From the NCBI RefSeq assembly GCF_017307495.1, contig NZ_JAFKHE010000012.1, positions 186,001 to 250,000 of the forward strand: DNA of 64,000 bases, in the 5' to 3' direction. The translations under genes were made by a program, and so were the position numbers. This DNA comes from Devosia sp. (lineage in GTDB: Bacteria > Pseudomonadota > Alphaproteobacteria > Rhizobiales > Devosiaceae). Within the stretch, counting starts at the first letter, position 1; every line of letters starts with the position of its first letter. Under the pieces are notes generated by a model. It made no database searches and had not been told where the DNA came from. It saw nothing but the letters and a program-made list of their open reading frames with translations. Shown here piece by piece: positions 8,957-17,521 of this stretch.

Positions 8957-10099
8957 TCACCACGCCAGCTCGAGCCGCTCCAGCCCGTGGAAATGATAGA
9001 TATTCTTGTACTCGGGCGGCTGGGCCAGCTTCAGCCCCGGCAGGCGAGTGAACAGGGTCTTGAGCGAAACCTGCAGCTCGATCCGGGCCAGCGGCGCACC
9101 GATGCAGAAGTGGATGCCGGCCCCGAAGCTGACATTCTGGCCGTCGTTGCGGAACGGGTCGAAGCGGTTGGCATGGGCGAAGCGCGACGGATCGCGGTTG
9201 GCGGCGCCGAGCATCAGTCCGATCGTCTCGCCCTGCTTGAAGCTGAGGCCGTTCTCGAGCGTCACGTCCTGCAGGGCATAGCGGGTGAACATGTGCAGCG
9301 GGGCGTCGAAGCGCAGGCATTCCTCGACCGTCGCCTCGGTCTGCTTGTCGTCGGCGAACAGTGCCTGCGGGTCGAGCCCGCTCTCGAGGATCGACTTGAC
9401 CGCATTGCCCGTGGTGTGAACGGTCGCCTCGTGCCCGGCGTTGAGCAGGAGGATGGTGGTCGAGATCACCTCGTCCTCGGTGAGCTTCTCGCCGTCCACC
9501 TCGGAAGTCAGCATGTGCGTGAGAAGGTCTTCCCTGGGGGCGCGCCGCCGTTCGTCGATCAGGGTGCGGACATAGTCCATGAACTCGATCGAGGCCTGGT
9601 TGGCGTCGAACTCGGTCTCGTGGGTGACGCCATGCATGTACATGGCCACCATCCGGTTGGACCAGTCGACCAGCTGCATGGCCATGTCGCTCGGCATGCC
9701 GATCATCTCTGCGATGACGATGGCGGGGATAGGCACGGCATAGCTGCGCAGCAGCTCGACGCGCCCGTCCGCCTCGAACCCGTCGACCAGCTCGTTGGCC
9801 AACCGCTCGATCCGGGGGCGCAACTGCTCGACATTGCGCGAGACGAAGGCGCGGTTGACCAGCGAGCGCAGCCTCGTGTGGCTGGGCGGCTCGAGCGTCA
9901 GCAACGAGTACTTCTCGGTCTGGTCGAAGGCGGCCGTGTGCGCCTTGGGCGGCGGCATGCCGAGCTGTTCGCGGCTCATCAGGTGCAGGATTTGCCGGCC
10001 GAAACGCTTGTCGCGCAACAGCGCGTTCACGTCCTTGAAGCCGGTGAAGCACCAGTGGCCGTAATTGTCCCAGAAGAAGGTCGGGGAGGCGGCGTGCAC
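8957..10099 (-). CDS. Cytochrome P450, N-terminus and start uncertain
   Basis: This is a soluble bacterial P450 monooxygenase of about 380-415 residues. The heme-binding loop FGAGIHFCIGAPLAR supplies the cysteine thiolate, the K-helix shows EECLRFDAP, and a clear HTRLRSLVNRAF C-helix is present. The I-helix reads AGHEAT, so the residue usually threonine in AGxET is alanine with threonine next to it. The first canonical start in frame is the GTG at 10099. However, P450-like sequence (PAFYRDPYAFYDA) continues upstream in the same frame to about 10170 with no ATG, GTG or TTG before the stop at 10211-10213. The real start may be CTG at 10180, or a base may be missing near 10180-10190. No redox partner gene is nearby. 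Confidence 0.85.
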   Translation of the reverse strand: MHAASPTFFWDNYGHWCFTGFKDVNALLRDKRFGRQILHLMSREQLGMPPPKAHTAAFDQTEKYSLLTLEPPSHTRLRSLVNRAFVSRNVEQLRPRIERLANELVDGFEADGRVELLRSYAVPIPAIVIAEMIGMPSDMAMQLVDWSNRMVAMYMHGVTHETEFDANQASIEFMDYVRTLIDERRRAPREDLLTHMLTSEVDGEKLTEDEVISTTILLLNAGHEATVHTTGNAVKSILESGLDPQALFADDKQTEATVEECLRFDAPLHMFTRYALQDVTLENGLSFKQGETIGLMLGAANRDPSRFAHANRFDPFRNDGQNVSFGAGIHFCIGAPLARIELQVSLKTLFTRLPGLKLAQPPEYKNIYHFHGLERLELAW

Positions 10100-10140
10100 C
10101 GCGTCGTAGAAGGCGTAGGGGTCACGGTAGAAGGCCGGTT

Positions 10141-10169
10141 CACGAGGCGCAGCCTCGGCTCGCCTCGTG
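10141..10169. repeat. Inverted repeat in the P450 5' region
   Basis: CACGAGGCG and CGCCTCGTG form a perfect 9-bp inverted repeat around an 11-nt loop. It lies inside the sequence that reads as the upstream extension of the P450. A hairpin here could affect translation start or could mark a local rearrangement. Confidence 0.6.
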
Positions 10170-10190
10170 TCCGTCGTCAGTCGGAATGCA

Positions 10191-10661
10191 TCAGAAATGG
10201 AAGTAGTCCTTCATGTCGCCGAGCTTGCGGTCCCATAGCTTGACCGTCTGTTCAAATACACTTTCGGGGATCCCCTCGAATGTCGACACCGCATAGTCGA
10301 GCTGGGGATCTCCGTTGTCGTCGAGCGAGACGCGGCCCGTGATTTCCTTGGCGTTCCAGGAATTGGCCTGGTTGAGCGTTGCGCCGTCCTTGAGATCGAG
10401 AACCACCACGAAAAGCAGCGTGTAGCAATCCTCGAGCTTGTCGTCGCAGTCGTAAAAATCGATGAAGGTGTTGAGCCCCGAGATCGGCACGGCGATGGAC
10501 ATGCGGCCGGAATCCATCTTCTCCAGCGTGCCCCGGTAGCCCAGGGCACTCAACGCATCCAGCACGGTTTGCGGATCTCGGGCCGTGACGTCGGCCGCGA
10601 GTGCGGCGCCGGACGATCCGAACATGGCCACAACGGTGGCAAGCGCGGGTAATAGTCTCAT
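10191..10661 (-). CDS. Secreted YbjN-domain-like protein
   Basis: The 156-residue product starts with a clear signal peptide (charged start, hydrophobic core, cleavage expected after ALA near residue 22), followed by a compact acidic domain. That domain resembles the YbjN/DUF1790 fold, with YRGTLEKMDSGRMSIAVPISG and a helix ending in WDRKLGDMKDYFHF. Its function is unknown, and it would be periplasmic. The ATG at 10661 is strongly supported by AAGGAGGTAACG immediately upstream; a longer reading frame exists but lacks such support. Its TGA overlaps an ATG of the next gene region (TGATG), which suggests translational coupling to the P450, but that ATG frame ends after four codons. Confidence in the family is moderate. 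Confidence 0.7.
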   Translation of the reverse strand: MRLLPALATVVAMFGSSGAALAADVTARDPQTVLDALSALGYRGTLEKMDSGRMSIAVPISGLNTFIDFYDCDDKLEDCYTLLFVVVLDLKDGATLNQANSWNAKEITGRVSLDDNGDPQLDYAVSTFEGIPESVFEQTVKLWDRKLGDMKDYFHF

Positions 10662-10862
10662 CGTTACCTCCTTGCTGTTGCGCCCCAAACGCAACCGCAG
10701 CCATGCTTGCCCCACGCCCGTGTTGTCGTAAAGCGAACTTGCCGCGGCGGTTTCCTGCACATTCGACGGAGTGGCACGAACGCCACGGGCGCGATTGGGT
10801 CTTGTCCGCCCGAAAAATCCGGGTAGTGCATAAGGCCAAGAACACTCATCGGAGCAAATCCC

Positions 10863-11093
10863 GTGGCCGACCTGACGCTCGCCGAAGCCATCGACAATAT
10901 CTACGCCTCGCTGAGGGCCAACAACCAGGACATCGACACGCACATTGCCGCGCTGAAGGCTGCGATGGCCAGGGATGGCGCCACGGAAGCGGTGTTCGAT
11001 CCGACCAAGCTGGCGCAGAACAACAGGCAGGGCCGCAAGACGATGCAGGCCTACTTCAAGAAGCGCGGCGTGGTGGTGACGTTCGGCGCGTGA
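10863..11093 (+). CDS. Small hypothetical protein
   Basis: I do not recognise this 76-residue protein. It is soluble and mostly helical in composition, starting MADLTLAEAIDNIYASL and ending in a basic segment, KKRGVVVTFGA. The GTG start at 10863 follows GGAG with acceptable spacing. It is divergent from the YbjN-like gene and precedes the relE-type relic on the same strand, so an antitoxin role was considered; it does not resemble RelB, PHD or other antitoxins I know. The composition matches its neighbours. Confidence 0.55.
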   Translation: MADLTLAEAIDNIYASLRANNQDIDTHIAALKAAMARDGATEAVFDPTKLAQNNRQGRKTMQAYFKKRGVVVTFGA

Positions 11094-11122
11094 CCTGTTT
11101 CCGGATGAAGTGAGCCGCGAAC

Positions 11123-11391
11123 TTGGCTTGGACGATTGAGTTCGATGCCCACGCGGTGAAGCACCTCGGCAAGATGGCCAAGGTCGATGCCCTCCGGATT
11201 CGCGATTTTCTGCGTGACCGGGTGGCACCGCTCGAGAACCCCTGATCAATTGGACAGGCGTTGCAGGGCTCGCGCTTTGCCGGTCTGTGTCGGTATCGCG
11301 TTGGCGACTTCCGTGTGCCCTGCGAGATTCAGGACACGCGGGTGGTCGTTCTCGTCGTCGGCATTGGAACCGCCGCGACGTCTACCGTTGA
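11123..11391 (+). pseudogene. RelE/ParE-family toxin pseudogene
   Basis: In one frame from a TTG at 11123 the sequence reads like a RelE-type mRNA interferase. It opens AWTIEFDAHAVKHLGKM, then IRDFLRDRVAPLENP, then after a stop [27 protein letters not shown] and [13 protein letters not shown] at 11243-11245 replaces the arginine usual after NP, consistent with a CGA to TGA change. Near 11366-11370 a single-base deletion shifts the final RRDVYR and its stop into another frame. The normal ATG start also appears lost. Intact RelE enzymes cleave mRNA in the ribosome and are neutralised by an antitoxin; none is recognisable upstream. The gene is therefore a decayed toxin. Confidence 0.8.
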
Positions 11392-11446
11392 TCCTCCCCA
11401 TCCGGGCAGCTTCCGCAAATCCCTAGCATTGCGCGAGACTGCGAGT

Positions 11447-11475
11447 ATTGCGGCTCGCCACATTGGCGCCTATCT
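11447..11475 (+). promoter_or_regulatory. Possible RpoH promoter of clpP
   Basis: ATTG, 18 bp, CCTATCT resembles the alphaproteobacterial sigma-32 consensus CTTG-N17/18-CYTATNT with one mismatch in the -35 element. It lies about 85 bp before clpP, a known heat-shock gene class. Confidence 0.45.
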
Positions 11476-11559
11476 GTCGCTTTACCCGCCCTTAACGGGG
11501 CATCGCCTGAAGTCGGCCGCGAGCGCTGATTCTTCTTACCTCAGGGGCAAAATCTCGAA

Positions 11560-12186
11560 ATGAGAGATCCGGTCGACACCTTCACCAACTACCTCGTGCC
11601 CACGGTCATCGAGCAGACCAACCGTGGCGAGCGCGCCTTCGACATCTATTCGCGCCTGCTCAAGGAGCGCATCATCTTCGTGACCGGTCAGGTCGAGGAC
11701 ACCATGGCCTCCCTGATCGTGGCGCAGTTGCTCTTCCTCGAGTCCGAGAACCCGAAGAAAGAGATCTCGATGTACATCAACTCGCCCGGTGGCGTGGTGA
11801 CGTCGGGCCTTGCGATCTACGACACGATGCAGTTCATCCGCCCGCCCGTGGCGACGCTCTGCACCGGCCAGGCCGCCTCGATGGGTTCGCTCCTGCTCGC
11901 CGGCGGCGCTGCGGGCATGCGCGGGTCGTTGCCCAACTCCTCGATCATGGTGCACCAGCCCTCGGGCGGCTACCAGGGACAGGCGACGGACATCCTGATC
12001 CACGCCCAGTTCACCGAGAAGCTGAAGCGCCGGCTCAACGAAATCTACGTCAAGCATACCGGCCAGAGCTACGAGGCCATCCATAACGCGCTCGAGCGCG
12101 ACCGCTTCCTCAGCCCGGAGGAAGCCAGGGAATTCGGCCTCATCGACTCGATCTACGAGAAGCGGGCGGAACCGGACGCTTCGTGA
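11560..12186 (+). CDS. clpP: ATP-dependent Clp protease proteolytic subunit
   Basis: ClpP forms the double-heptameric serine protease chamber that degrades substrates delivered by ClpX or ClpA. The 208-residue protein has the full triad: Ser107 in GQAASMGS, His132 in MVHQPSGG and Asp181 in [11 protein letters not shown]. The INSPGG oxyanion motif lies near residue 74, and the length is typical. It is followed by clpX after 172 bp on the same strand. The ATG at 11560 gives the usual [14 protein letters not shown] start. Confidence 0.97.
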   Translation: MRDPVDTFTNYLVPTVIEQTNRGERAFDIYSRLLKERIIFVTGQVEDTMASLIVAQLLFLESENPKKEISMYINSPGGVVTSGLAIYDTMQFIRPPVATLCTGQAASMGSLLLAGGAAGMRGSLPNSSIMVHQPSGGYQGQATDILIHAQFTEKLKRRLNEIYVKHTGQSYEAIHNALERDRFLSPEEAREFGLIDSIYEKRAEPDAS

Positions 12187-12358
12187 GCCTTTTACGCGTT
12201 AACGTGAACGGCATCACGCGCCTCTGTGTGACACTTGTGTGATTGTGCGGTGTCCGGCTGGCCTTTAAGGTCGGTCGGACTTACCTTTTGTTCAGGATAG
12301 CGGGGCTAGCGTTCTATTCTAGCCGGGAATGGGAGCCCAACCTCCCAGGAGTGACAGG

Positions 12359-13633
12359 ATGTCCAAGGACACGACCAGCGGCGAATCCAGCAAGAACACG
12401 CTCTACTGCTCGTTCTGCGGGAAATCGCAGCATGAGGTCCGCAAGCTGATCGCCGGGCCGACCGTATTCATCTGTGATGAATGCGTGGAGCTGTGCATGG
12501 ACATCATCCGCGAGGAAAACAAGACCTCGATGGTGAAGTCCTCGGACGGTGTCCCCACGCCGGCCGAAATCTGCAAGGTGCTGGACGACTATGTTATCGG
12601 CCAGGCGCGCGCCAAGCGTGTTCTGTCGGTCGCGGTGCACAACCACTACAAGCGCCTGCACCACGCCACCAAGAACCAGGACATCGAGCTCTCGAAGTCC
12701 AACATCCTGCTGATCGGCCCGACCGGTACCGGCAAGACGCTGCTCGCGCAGACGCTCGCCCGTATCCTCGATGTGCCGTTCACCATGGCCGACGCCACGA
12801 CGCTAACCGAAGCCGGTTACGTCGGCGAGGACGTCGAGAACATCATCCTCAAGCTGCTGCAGGCCGCCGACTACAATGTCGAGAAGGCTCAGCGCGGCAT
12901 CGTCTACATCGATGAAGTCGACAAGATCAGCCGCAAGTCCGACAACCCGTCCATAACCCGCGACGTGTCGGGCGAGGGTGTGCAGCAGGCCCTGCTGAAG
13001 ATCATGGAAGGCACCGTGGCTTCCGTTCCGCCGCAGGGCGGCCGCAAGCATCCACAGCAGGAATTCCTGCAGGTGGACACGACCAACATCCTGTTCATCT
13101 GCGGCGGCGCCTTCGCAGGCCTGGAACGCCTGATCGCTGCCCGCGGCGAAGGCTCGGGCATCGGCTTCTCGGCCGTGGTGAAGGATCCGCGCGACCGACG
13201 CGTCGGCGACTTGTTGAAGGACGTGCAGCCGGAAGACCTGGTGAAGTTCGGTCTGATCCCCGAATTCATCGGCCGCCTGCCGGTGCTGGCGACCCTCGAG
13301 GATCTCGACGAGCCGGCGCTGATCCAGATCCTGACCGAACCCAAGAACGCCCTGGTGCGCCAGTACCAGCGCCTGTTCTCGATGGAAGACGTGGAACTCA
13401 CCTTCCACGAGGACGCGCTCAAGGCCATCGCCAAGCACGCCATCGAGCGCAAGACCGGCGCCCGCGGCCTTCGCTCGATCATGGAAGGCATCCTGCTCGA
13501 CACTATGTACGACCTGCCGTCGCTCGACGGCGTCGAAGAGGTGGTGATCAGCGAGGAAGTCGTGAACGGCAAGGACGCTCGCCCGCTCTACATCTACGCC
13601 GAGCGCAAGGAAGAGCAGAGCGCCAGCGCCTGA
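12359..13633 (+). CDS. clpX: ATP-dependent Clp protease ATP-binding subunit ClpX
   Basis: ClpX is the AAA+ hexameric unfoldase that recognises tagged substrates and threads them into ClpP. In this 424-residue product the N-terminal zinc-binding domain has Cys17, Cys20, Cys39 and Cys42. Walker A is GPTGTGKT at residues 120-127, Walker B is IVYIDEVDK, and the [19 protein letters not shown] segment with sensor motifs follows. The ATG at 12359 is preceded by CAGGAGTGACAGG; the in-frame extension to 12329 lacks family similarity. A small inverted repeat, GGCTAG-N9-CTAGCC (12304-12324), lies in the clpP-clpX gap. A terminator follows the gene. Confidence 0.98.
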   Translation: MSKDTTSGESSKNTLYCSFCGKSQHEVRKLIAGPTVFICDECVELCMDIIREENKTSMVKSSDGVPTPAEICKVLDDYVIGQARAKRVLSVAVHNHYKRLHHATKNQDIELSKSNILLIGPTGTGKTLLAQTLARILDVPFTMADATTLTEAGYVGEDVENIILKLLQAADYNVEKAQRGIVYIDEVDKISRKSDNPSITRDVSGEGVQQALLKIMEGTVASVPPQGGRKHPQQEFLQVDTTNILFICGGAFAGLERLIAARGEGSGIGFSAVVKDPRDRRVGDLLKDVQPEDLVKFGLIPEFIGRLPVLATLEDLDEPALIQILTEPKNALVRQYQRLFSMEDVELTFHEDALKAIAKHAIERKTGARGLRSIMEGILLDTMYDLPSLDGVEEVVISEEVVNGKDARPLYIYAERKEEQSASA

Positions 13634-13652
13634 GTGGATGGCCGACCCGATT

Positions 13653-13687
13653 AAGGCCCCGCTGGTCAAGCCGGCGGGGCCTTTGCT
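13653..13687 (+). terminator. Rho-independent terminator of clpX
   Basis: AAGGCCCCGC pairs with GCGGGGCCTT in a stem that extends through a G-U pair and two more pairs. It is followed by TTTGCTTTG and starts about 20 bp after the clpX stop. Confidence 0.85.
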
Positions 13688-13731
13688 TTGCCCGAGTGGC
13701 GGAATAAGTCTGCGACAGGACGGAGGACTGG

Positions 13732-14577
13732 ATGCGCATCGGGGTAGCGCTAGGGAGCGGGGCGGCTCGCGGGCTCGCCCACATTCCCTATATCGAGGCG
13801 ATGGACGACCTGGGGTTGAAGCCGGCGGTCATCGCCGGCTCTTCTATCGGCGCGCTGATCGGGGCGGGCTGGGCCAACGGCATGACGGGAGCCGAGCTGC
13901 GTGAGCATGCCTACGGGGTGCTGGGGTCGCTGCAGTTGATCGCGGCCGCGCTTTGGAACCGGGGTATGCCTAGTCTCACCAAGCTGCTTGCCAACGGCAT
14001 CTCGATGCAGGTTGACGGCGAGGGGATCGCGAATGCCTTCCTGCCGGAGGGGTTCCCCGACGACTTCGCCGCGCTGGAGATCCCGTTCCACGTCGTCTCG
14101 ACCGACTTCTATGCGTGGAAGGAGGTCATCTTCGAGACCGGCCCGCTGCGACAGGCGATCGCAGCCTCGATGGCAATTCCGAGCCTGTTCCGTCCGGTGA
14201 GCCTCGGCGGAAGCTACTTCATCGACGGCGGCGTGACCAACCCGCTGCCGCTTGCCCAGATCGTTGGTCGCTGCGATCTGACCATCGGCATCGACGTGCA
14301 GAGGTCCCCGGATCCGACGCTGGCAGTGAAGGAGCCAAGTCCGTTCGACAGTGCGATCGTCGCTACCGAGATCATGTCGCAGCGGATCGTCGATGCGACG
14401 GTGGCCAGGTACCATCCGGACGTTTTCGTGCATGCCGATGTCGGGCCGTTCGGGGGCAGCGAGTTCTGGCGCGTGCGCGAAATCGTAGAGCACGCGTCCA
14501 AGGACAAGGACCGCTTCAAGAAGGCGCTCGACGGCGCCGTGGCGATCGTGCAGCTGCGCGAGCGGCGCGGCCAATGA
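13732..14577 (+). CDS. Patatin-like phospholipase, RssA family
   Basis: The 281-residue protein is a patatin-type serine hydrolase. It contains the oxyanion glycine-rich motif GSGAARG at residues 8-14, the nucleophile elbow GSSIG with Ser38, and the catalytic aspartate in FIDGGVTNPLP near residue 165. Family members hydrolyse acyl ester bonds of phospholipids or related lipids using a Ser-Asp dyad. No signal peptide is seen, so a cytoplasmic or membrane-associated location is expected. Its stop overlaps the start of the Rsm22-like gene (ATGA), implying translational coupling. The physiological substrate is unknown. Confidence 0.88.
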   Translation: MRIGVALGSGAARGLAHIPYIEAMDDLGLKPAVIAGSSIGALIGAGWANGMTGAELREHAYGVLGSLQLIAAALWNRGMPSLTKLLANGISMQVDGEGIANAFLPEGFPDDFAALEIPFHVVSTDFYAWKEVIFETGPLRQAIAASMAIPSLFRPVSLGGSYFIDGGVTNPLPLAQIVGRCDLTIGIDVQRSPDPTLAVKEPSPFDSAIVATEIMSQRIVDATVARYHPDVFVHADVGPFGGSEFWRVREIVEHASKDKDRFKKALDGAVAIVQLRERRGQ

Positions 14578-15524
14578 GCGCCCTGCCGCACGCCCTGCAG
14601 CAGACGGTTCGCGAGCTGACCGCGGGGCAGCACGGCCTCAAGGAAAGCGCCGGGCGCATCTCCGCGCACTACCGGCAGCTCGGCGCGTCCCGCGGGGTGA
14701 TCGGCGCCAGTGCCGATGCCCTGGCATATGCGCTCAGCCGCATGCCGGCGACCTATGCGGCGGTCTCGGCGGTGCTGGCGGAACTACGGCGGCGCGCACC
14801 GGAGTTCGTGCCGACGGCTGTGCTGGACGTGGGGGCGGGACCCGGCACCGCGGCCTGGGCGGCGGCCGAGACCTGGCCTGGCCTGGCGACCACGCTGCTC
14901 GACCACAATCGCGAGTTCCTGGCGGTTGCCCAGGCACTGGCCCCGCATTCGTCGGCGGGAGCCGTCGACCTGCGCGCCGGCGAGATCGGCGCGTTCGAAC
15001 TGGCCGCCGGCTTCGGGCTGGTCACCTGCGCCTACGCACTGACCGAACTCGCGGACGACGCGCTGCTGGAGGCAGCGTCGCGGCTCTGGCGCCACAGCGA
15101 CGGAGTACTCGTGCTGGTCGAGCCCGGCCGACCGCGCGACTATCAACGCTTGATGACGATCCGTGCTCATCTGGTCGGGCAGGGGGCGAAGGTGCTGGCG
15201 CCCTGTCCGCACGACCGCGCGTGTCCGCTCGAGGCGCCGGACTGGTGCCATTTCACGGTCAGGCTCAACCGCAGCCGCGACCACATGCGGATTAAGGGCG
15301 GTACGCTCGGCTACGAGGATGAGAAGTACAGCTACCTCGTTGTCGCCCGTCCCGGACTGGGCGAGCCGGCCGCCGGTCGCGTCCTCCGCCGACCAGAGGA
15401 GACCAAGTTCTCGGTGAGCCTCAGGACCTGTGCGCCCGATGGCATCGAGCAGCGTACTGTCCAGAGCCGGGACAAGGCAGCGTTCAAGGCAGCCCGGAAG
15501 CTCGATTGGGGCGATGCGGTGTAG
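14574..15524 (+). CDS. Rsm22-family (METTL17-like) ribosome-associated methyltransferase protein
   Basis: The 316-residue product shows the S-adenosylmethionine-binding motif LDVGAGPGTAAWAA near residue 82. A C-terminal cysteine cluster (CPHDRACPL followed by WCHF, about residues 210-225) is typical of the Rsm22/METTL17 family. In mitochondria these proteins assist small-subunit ribosome assembly and bind an iron-sulfur cluster; the bacterial role is presumed similar. The ATG at 14574 overlaps the patatin stop by four bases, and family similarity starts soon after; a longer frame beginning at 14115 overlaps patatin and is rejected. It lies about 100 bp upstream of cysK. Confidence 0.85.
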   Translation: MSALPHALQQTVRELTAGQHGLKESAGRISAHYRQLGASRGVIGASADALAYALSRMPATYAAVSAVLAELRRRAPEFVPTAVLDVGAGPGTAAWAAAETWPGLATTLLDHNREFLAVAQALAPHSSAGAVDLRAGEIGAFELAAGFGLVTCAYALTELADDALLEAASRLWRHSDGVLVLVEPGRPRDYQRLMTIRAHLVGQGAKVLAPCPHDRACPLEAPDWCHFTVRLNRSRDHMRIKGGTLGYEDEKYSYLVVARPGLGEPAAGRVLRRPEETKFSVSLRTCAPDGIEQRTVQSRDKAAFKAARKLDWGDAV

Positions 15525-15625
15525 GCCGGCCGGGGTGCCCCTCGGGTCCGTACCATGGGTTCACTTGTCGGCCTCCACACTGCGGAGTACCGTCTGTCGC
15601 AAGCGGGGTACCCAGAGGACGAACC

Positions 15626-16681
15626 ATGAAATTCAAAGACATACTCGGCACCATCGGAAACACGCCTGTCGTGCGGATCAACAAGCTCGGTCCCAAGCAC
15701 GTGAAGCTCTACGTCAAGGTCGAGGCCTTCAACCCGCTTGGATCGGTCAAGGACCGCCTCGCGCTCGGAGTCATCGAGGCTGCGGAGAAGTCCGGCGCGC
15801 TCAAGCCAGGTCAGACCATCATCGAGGCAACCAGCGGCAACACCGGCATCGGGCTCGCCATGGTCTGCGCGGCCAAGGGGTACCCGCTCGTCGTCACCAT
15901 GGCCGAGAGTTTTTCGGTCGAGCGGCGCAAGCTCATGCGCTTCCTTGGCGCCAAGGTGGTGCTGACGCCGGCGGCCGAGCGCGCCAACGGAATGATCCGC
16001 AAGGCGGAATCCCTGGCGGCTGCCAATGGTTGGTTCCAGACCCGCCAGTTCGAGAACGAAGCCAATCCCGATATTCACTCCCGGACCACCGCACAGGAAA
16101 TCCTGCGCGACTTCGCCGACGAGAAGCTCGACTACTGGGTCACCGGCTTCGGCACCGGCGGCACCCTCACCGGGGTCGCCCGCGTCCTGCGCGACAAGAT
16201 GCCGAACACGCGGATCATCGTGGCAGAGCCGGAGGGCGCCCCGATGCTGACCAGCGGCGAGGGCCAGCAGCGGCGCGCCGACCACGCGGCCACCGGCAGC
16301 CATCCGGCGTGGAAGCCGCATCCGTTCCAGGGCTGGAGCCCGGACTTCATCCCGTGGATCACGGACGAGGCCATCCGGGAAAAGCTTTTCGATCAGGTCG
16401 TGACCGTGGCGCCGCCCGACGGGATGAAGGCGTCGATGGACCTGGCGCAGAAGGAGGGCATTTTCGTCGGCATCACCGCCGGTGGCACGTTTGCCGCAGC
16501 CTTGAAGCTCGCCGAGTCGGCCCCCGCGGGCTCCACCATCCTGGCCATGCTGCCGGACACGGGCGAGCGCTATCTCTCCACGCCGCTGTTTGCCGACGTG
16601 GCGGCGGACATGACGGCGGAGGAAGAGGCGATCTCGGCCTCGACGCCGGGGCAGCAGTTGCCTCCCAAGGTTGCAGCCTGA
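15626..16681 (+). CDS. cysK: Cysteine synthase A (O-acetylserine sulfhydrylase)
   Basis: This PLP enzyme makes cysteine from O-acetylserine and sulfide. In the 351-residue product, the PLP lysine is Lys42 in NPLGSVKDR. The substrate loop ATSGNTGIGLA lies near residue 70, and the phosphate-binding glycine loop GTGGTLTG lies near residue 175. The protein is about 30 residues longer than Escherichia coli CysK; the extra part includes an insertion around WKPHPFQGWSPDFIP and a longer C-terminal tail. The ATG at 15626 follows a weak AGAGGA site and gives the family start MKFKDILGTIGNTPVV. A terminator lies 11 bp after the stop. Confidence 0.93.
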   Translation: MKFKDILGTIGNTPVVRINKLGPKHVKLYVKVEAFNPLGSVKDRLALGVIEAAEKSGALKPGQTIIEATSGNTGIGLAMVCAAKGYPLVVTMAESFSVERRKLMRFLGAKVVLTPAAERANGMIRKAESLAAANGWFQTRQFENEANPDIHSRTTAQEILRDFADEKLDYWVTGFGTGGTLTGVARVLRDKMPNTRIIVAEPEGAPMLTSGEGQQRRADHAATGSHPAWKPHPFQGWSPDFIPWITDEAIREKLFDQVVTVAPPDGMKASMDLAQKEGIFVGITAGGTFAAALKLAESAPAGSTILAMLPDTGERYLSTPLFADVAADMTAEEEAISASTPGQQLPPKVAA

Positions 16682-16691
16682 CAGCAGGCGG

Positions 16692-16715
16692 AGGGCCCCG
16701 GAAGGGGCCCTTTCT
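16692..16715 (+). terminator. Rho-independent terminator of cysK
   Basis: AGGGCCCC-GGAA-GGGGCCCT forms an 8-bp stem with a purine tetraloop, followed by TTCTG, just after the cysK stop. Confidence 0.8.
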
Positions 16716-16750
16716 GCATCCAATGCCGAGATGCGGCGTTTCTAGGCATC

Positions 16751-17179
16751 ATGCGCCTCGATCGCCACCTGCCCAGCCGCATCATCAACCGCGTCGCGGA
16801 CTTCCTGTCCACATCGCTGGGCTTCATCGTGACATTCATCGCACTGCTCGCCGGCATCGCGATCGGTGCCTTCGTGCAGTTCAACGACAGCTTCATGTTC
16901 GGCTTCAACATCTTCCTGTCGGTGGCTGCCATCGTGATCTCGGGCGTCATCCTGGTGGCCGGGGCCCGCAGCGAGGCGGCGCTGCACGTCAAGCTCGACT
17001 ACCTGATCGAGGCCTCGAGGGCGCCCAACAAGTCCGTCGGCATCGAGCACAAGGACCACGCGGAAATCGAGGCCGAGCGCCAGAGGATCGAGGCGGAGGC
17101 CCGCGCCGAACTCGAGGAGGCCGTGGAGGAAGAGGTCTCGGAGCAGCTCGACGCGCGCGGACCGAGCACCGGCGCCTAG
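16751..17179 (+). CDS. Small membrane protein resembling low-affinity iron permease family
   Basis: The 142-residue product has two hydrophobic segments (about residues 22-42 and 48-70). A cytoplasmic stretch, ALHVKLDYLIEAS, follows and resembles the ALHLKLDELI motif of the low-affinity iron permease family (PF04120). The last 50 residues are highly charged and probably helical or coiled-coil (EIEAERQRIEAEARAELEE). Transport activity has not been shown for most bacterial members, so iron transport is only a family-based suggestion. The stop codon shares CTAG with the convergent zinc-ribbon gene. Confidence 0.6.
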   Translation: MRLDRHLPSRIINRVADFLSTSLGFIVTFIALLAGIAIGAFVQFNDSFMFGFNIFLSVAAIVISGVILVAGARSEAALHVKLDYLIEASRAPNKSVGIEHKDHAEIEAERQRIEAEARAELEEAVEEEVSEQLDARGPSTGA

Positions 17180-17373
17180 CGGACGCCAGCCGGTATCCGT
17201 TCGTGGCCTTCCCGAACGACCCTGCCCTGCGCGAGCGTACCCACGGTCCGCCCGCAGACGGAGCAGTTGAGGGCATGGCTTTCGGGCAGCGACACCGTTG
17301 CCACCGAGAGTTGGTTGTCGTGTCCACAAGTCGTGCACGTGACGTGCACGTCGAAGCGCTGTGCGGAGTTCAT
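17176..17373 (-). CDS. Small zinc-ribbon-like protein
   Basis: This 65-residue protein contains two C-x2-C knuckles (CTTC near residue 13 and CSVC near residue 37), a pattern expected of a zinc ribbon. It has no other domain. The ATG at 17373 has a GGCAGGG sequence upstream. It overlaps the end of the convergent membrane protein gene by four bases. The function is unknown; small zinc ribbons of this kind bind nucleic acid or protein partners, or have unknown roles. Confidence 0.55.
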   Translation of the reverse strand: MNSAQRFDVHVTCTTCGHDNQLSVATVSLPESHALNCSVCGRTVGTLAQGRVVREGHERIPAGVR

Positions 17374-17521
17374 GATCCCTGCCTTGGCTGGATGAGGCGG
17401 GAGTGGGCGCGCAAGAGCGGCGCGTGTCTCTCAGTCGGCAACGTGCCACAAAATGGACTGCCGATGCCTGAGACCTACGCCCCGCGCCAAGCGCGCGCTA
17501 TTAACAATGACACCCTCTTGG

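Noticed and set aside
11261..11563. 100-codon plus-strand frame before clpP
   Set aside because: Its first part is the C-terminal portion of the relE relic read after the nonsense codon, and the rest is intergenic with promoter-like sequence.
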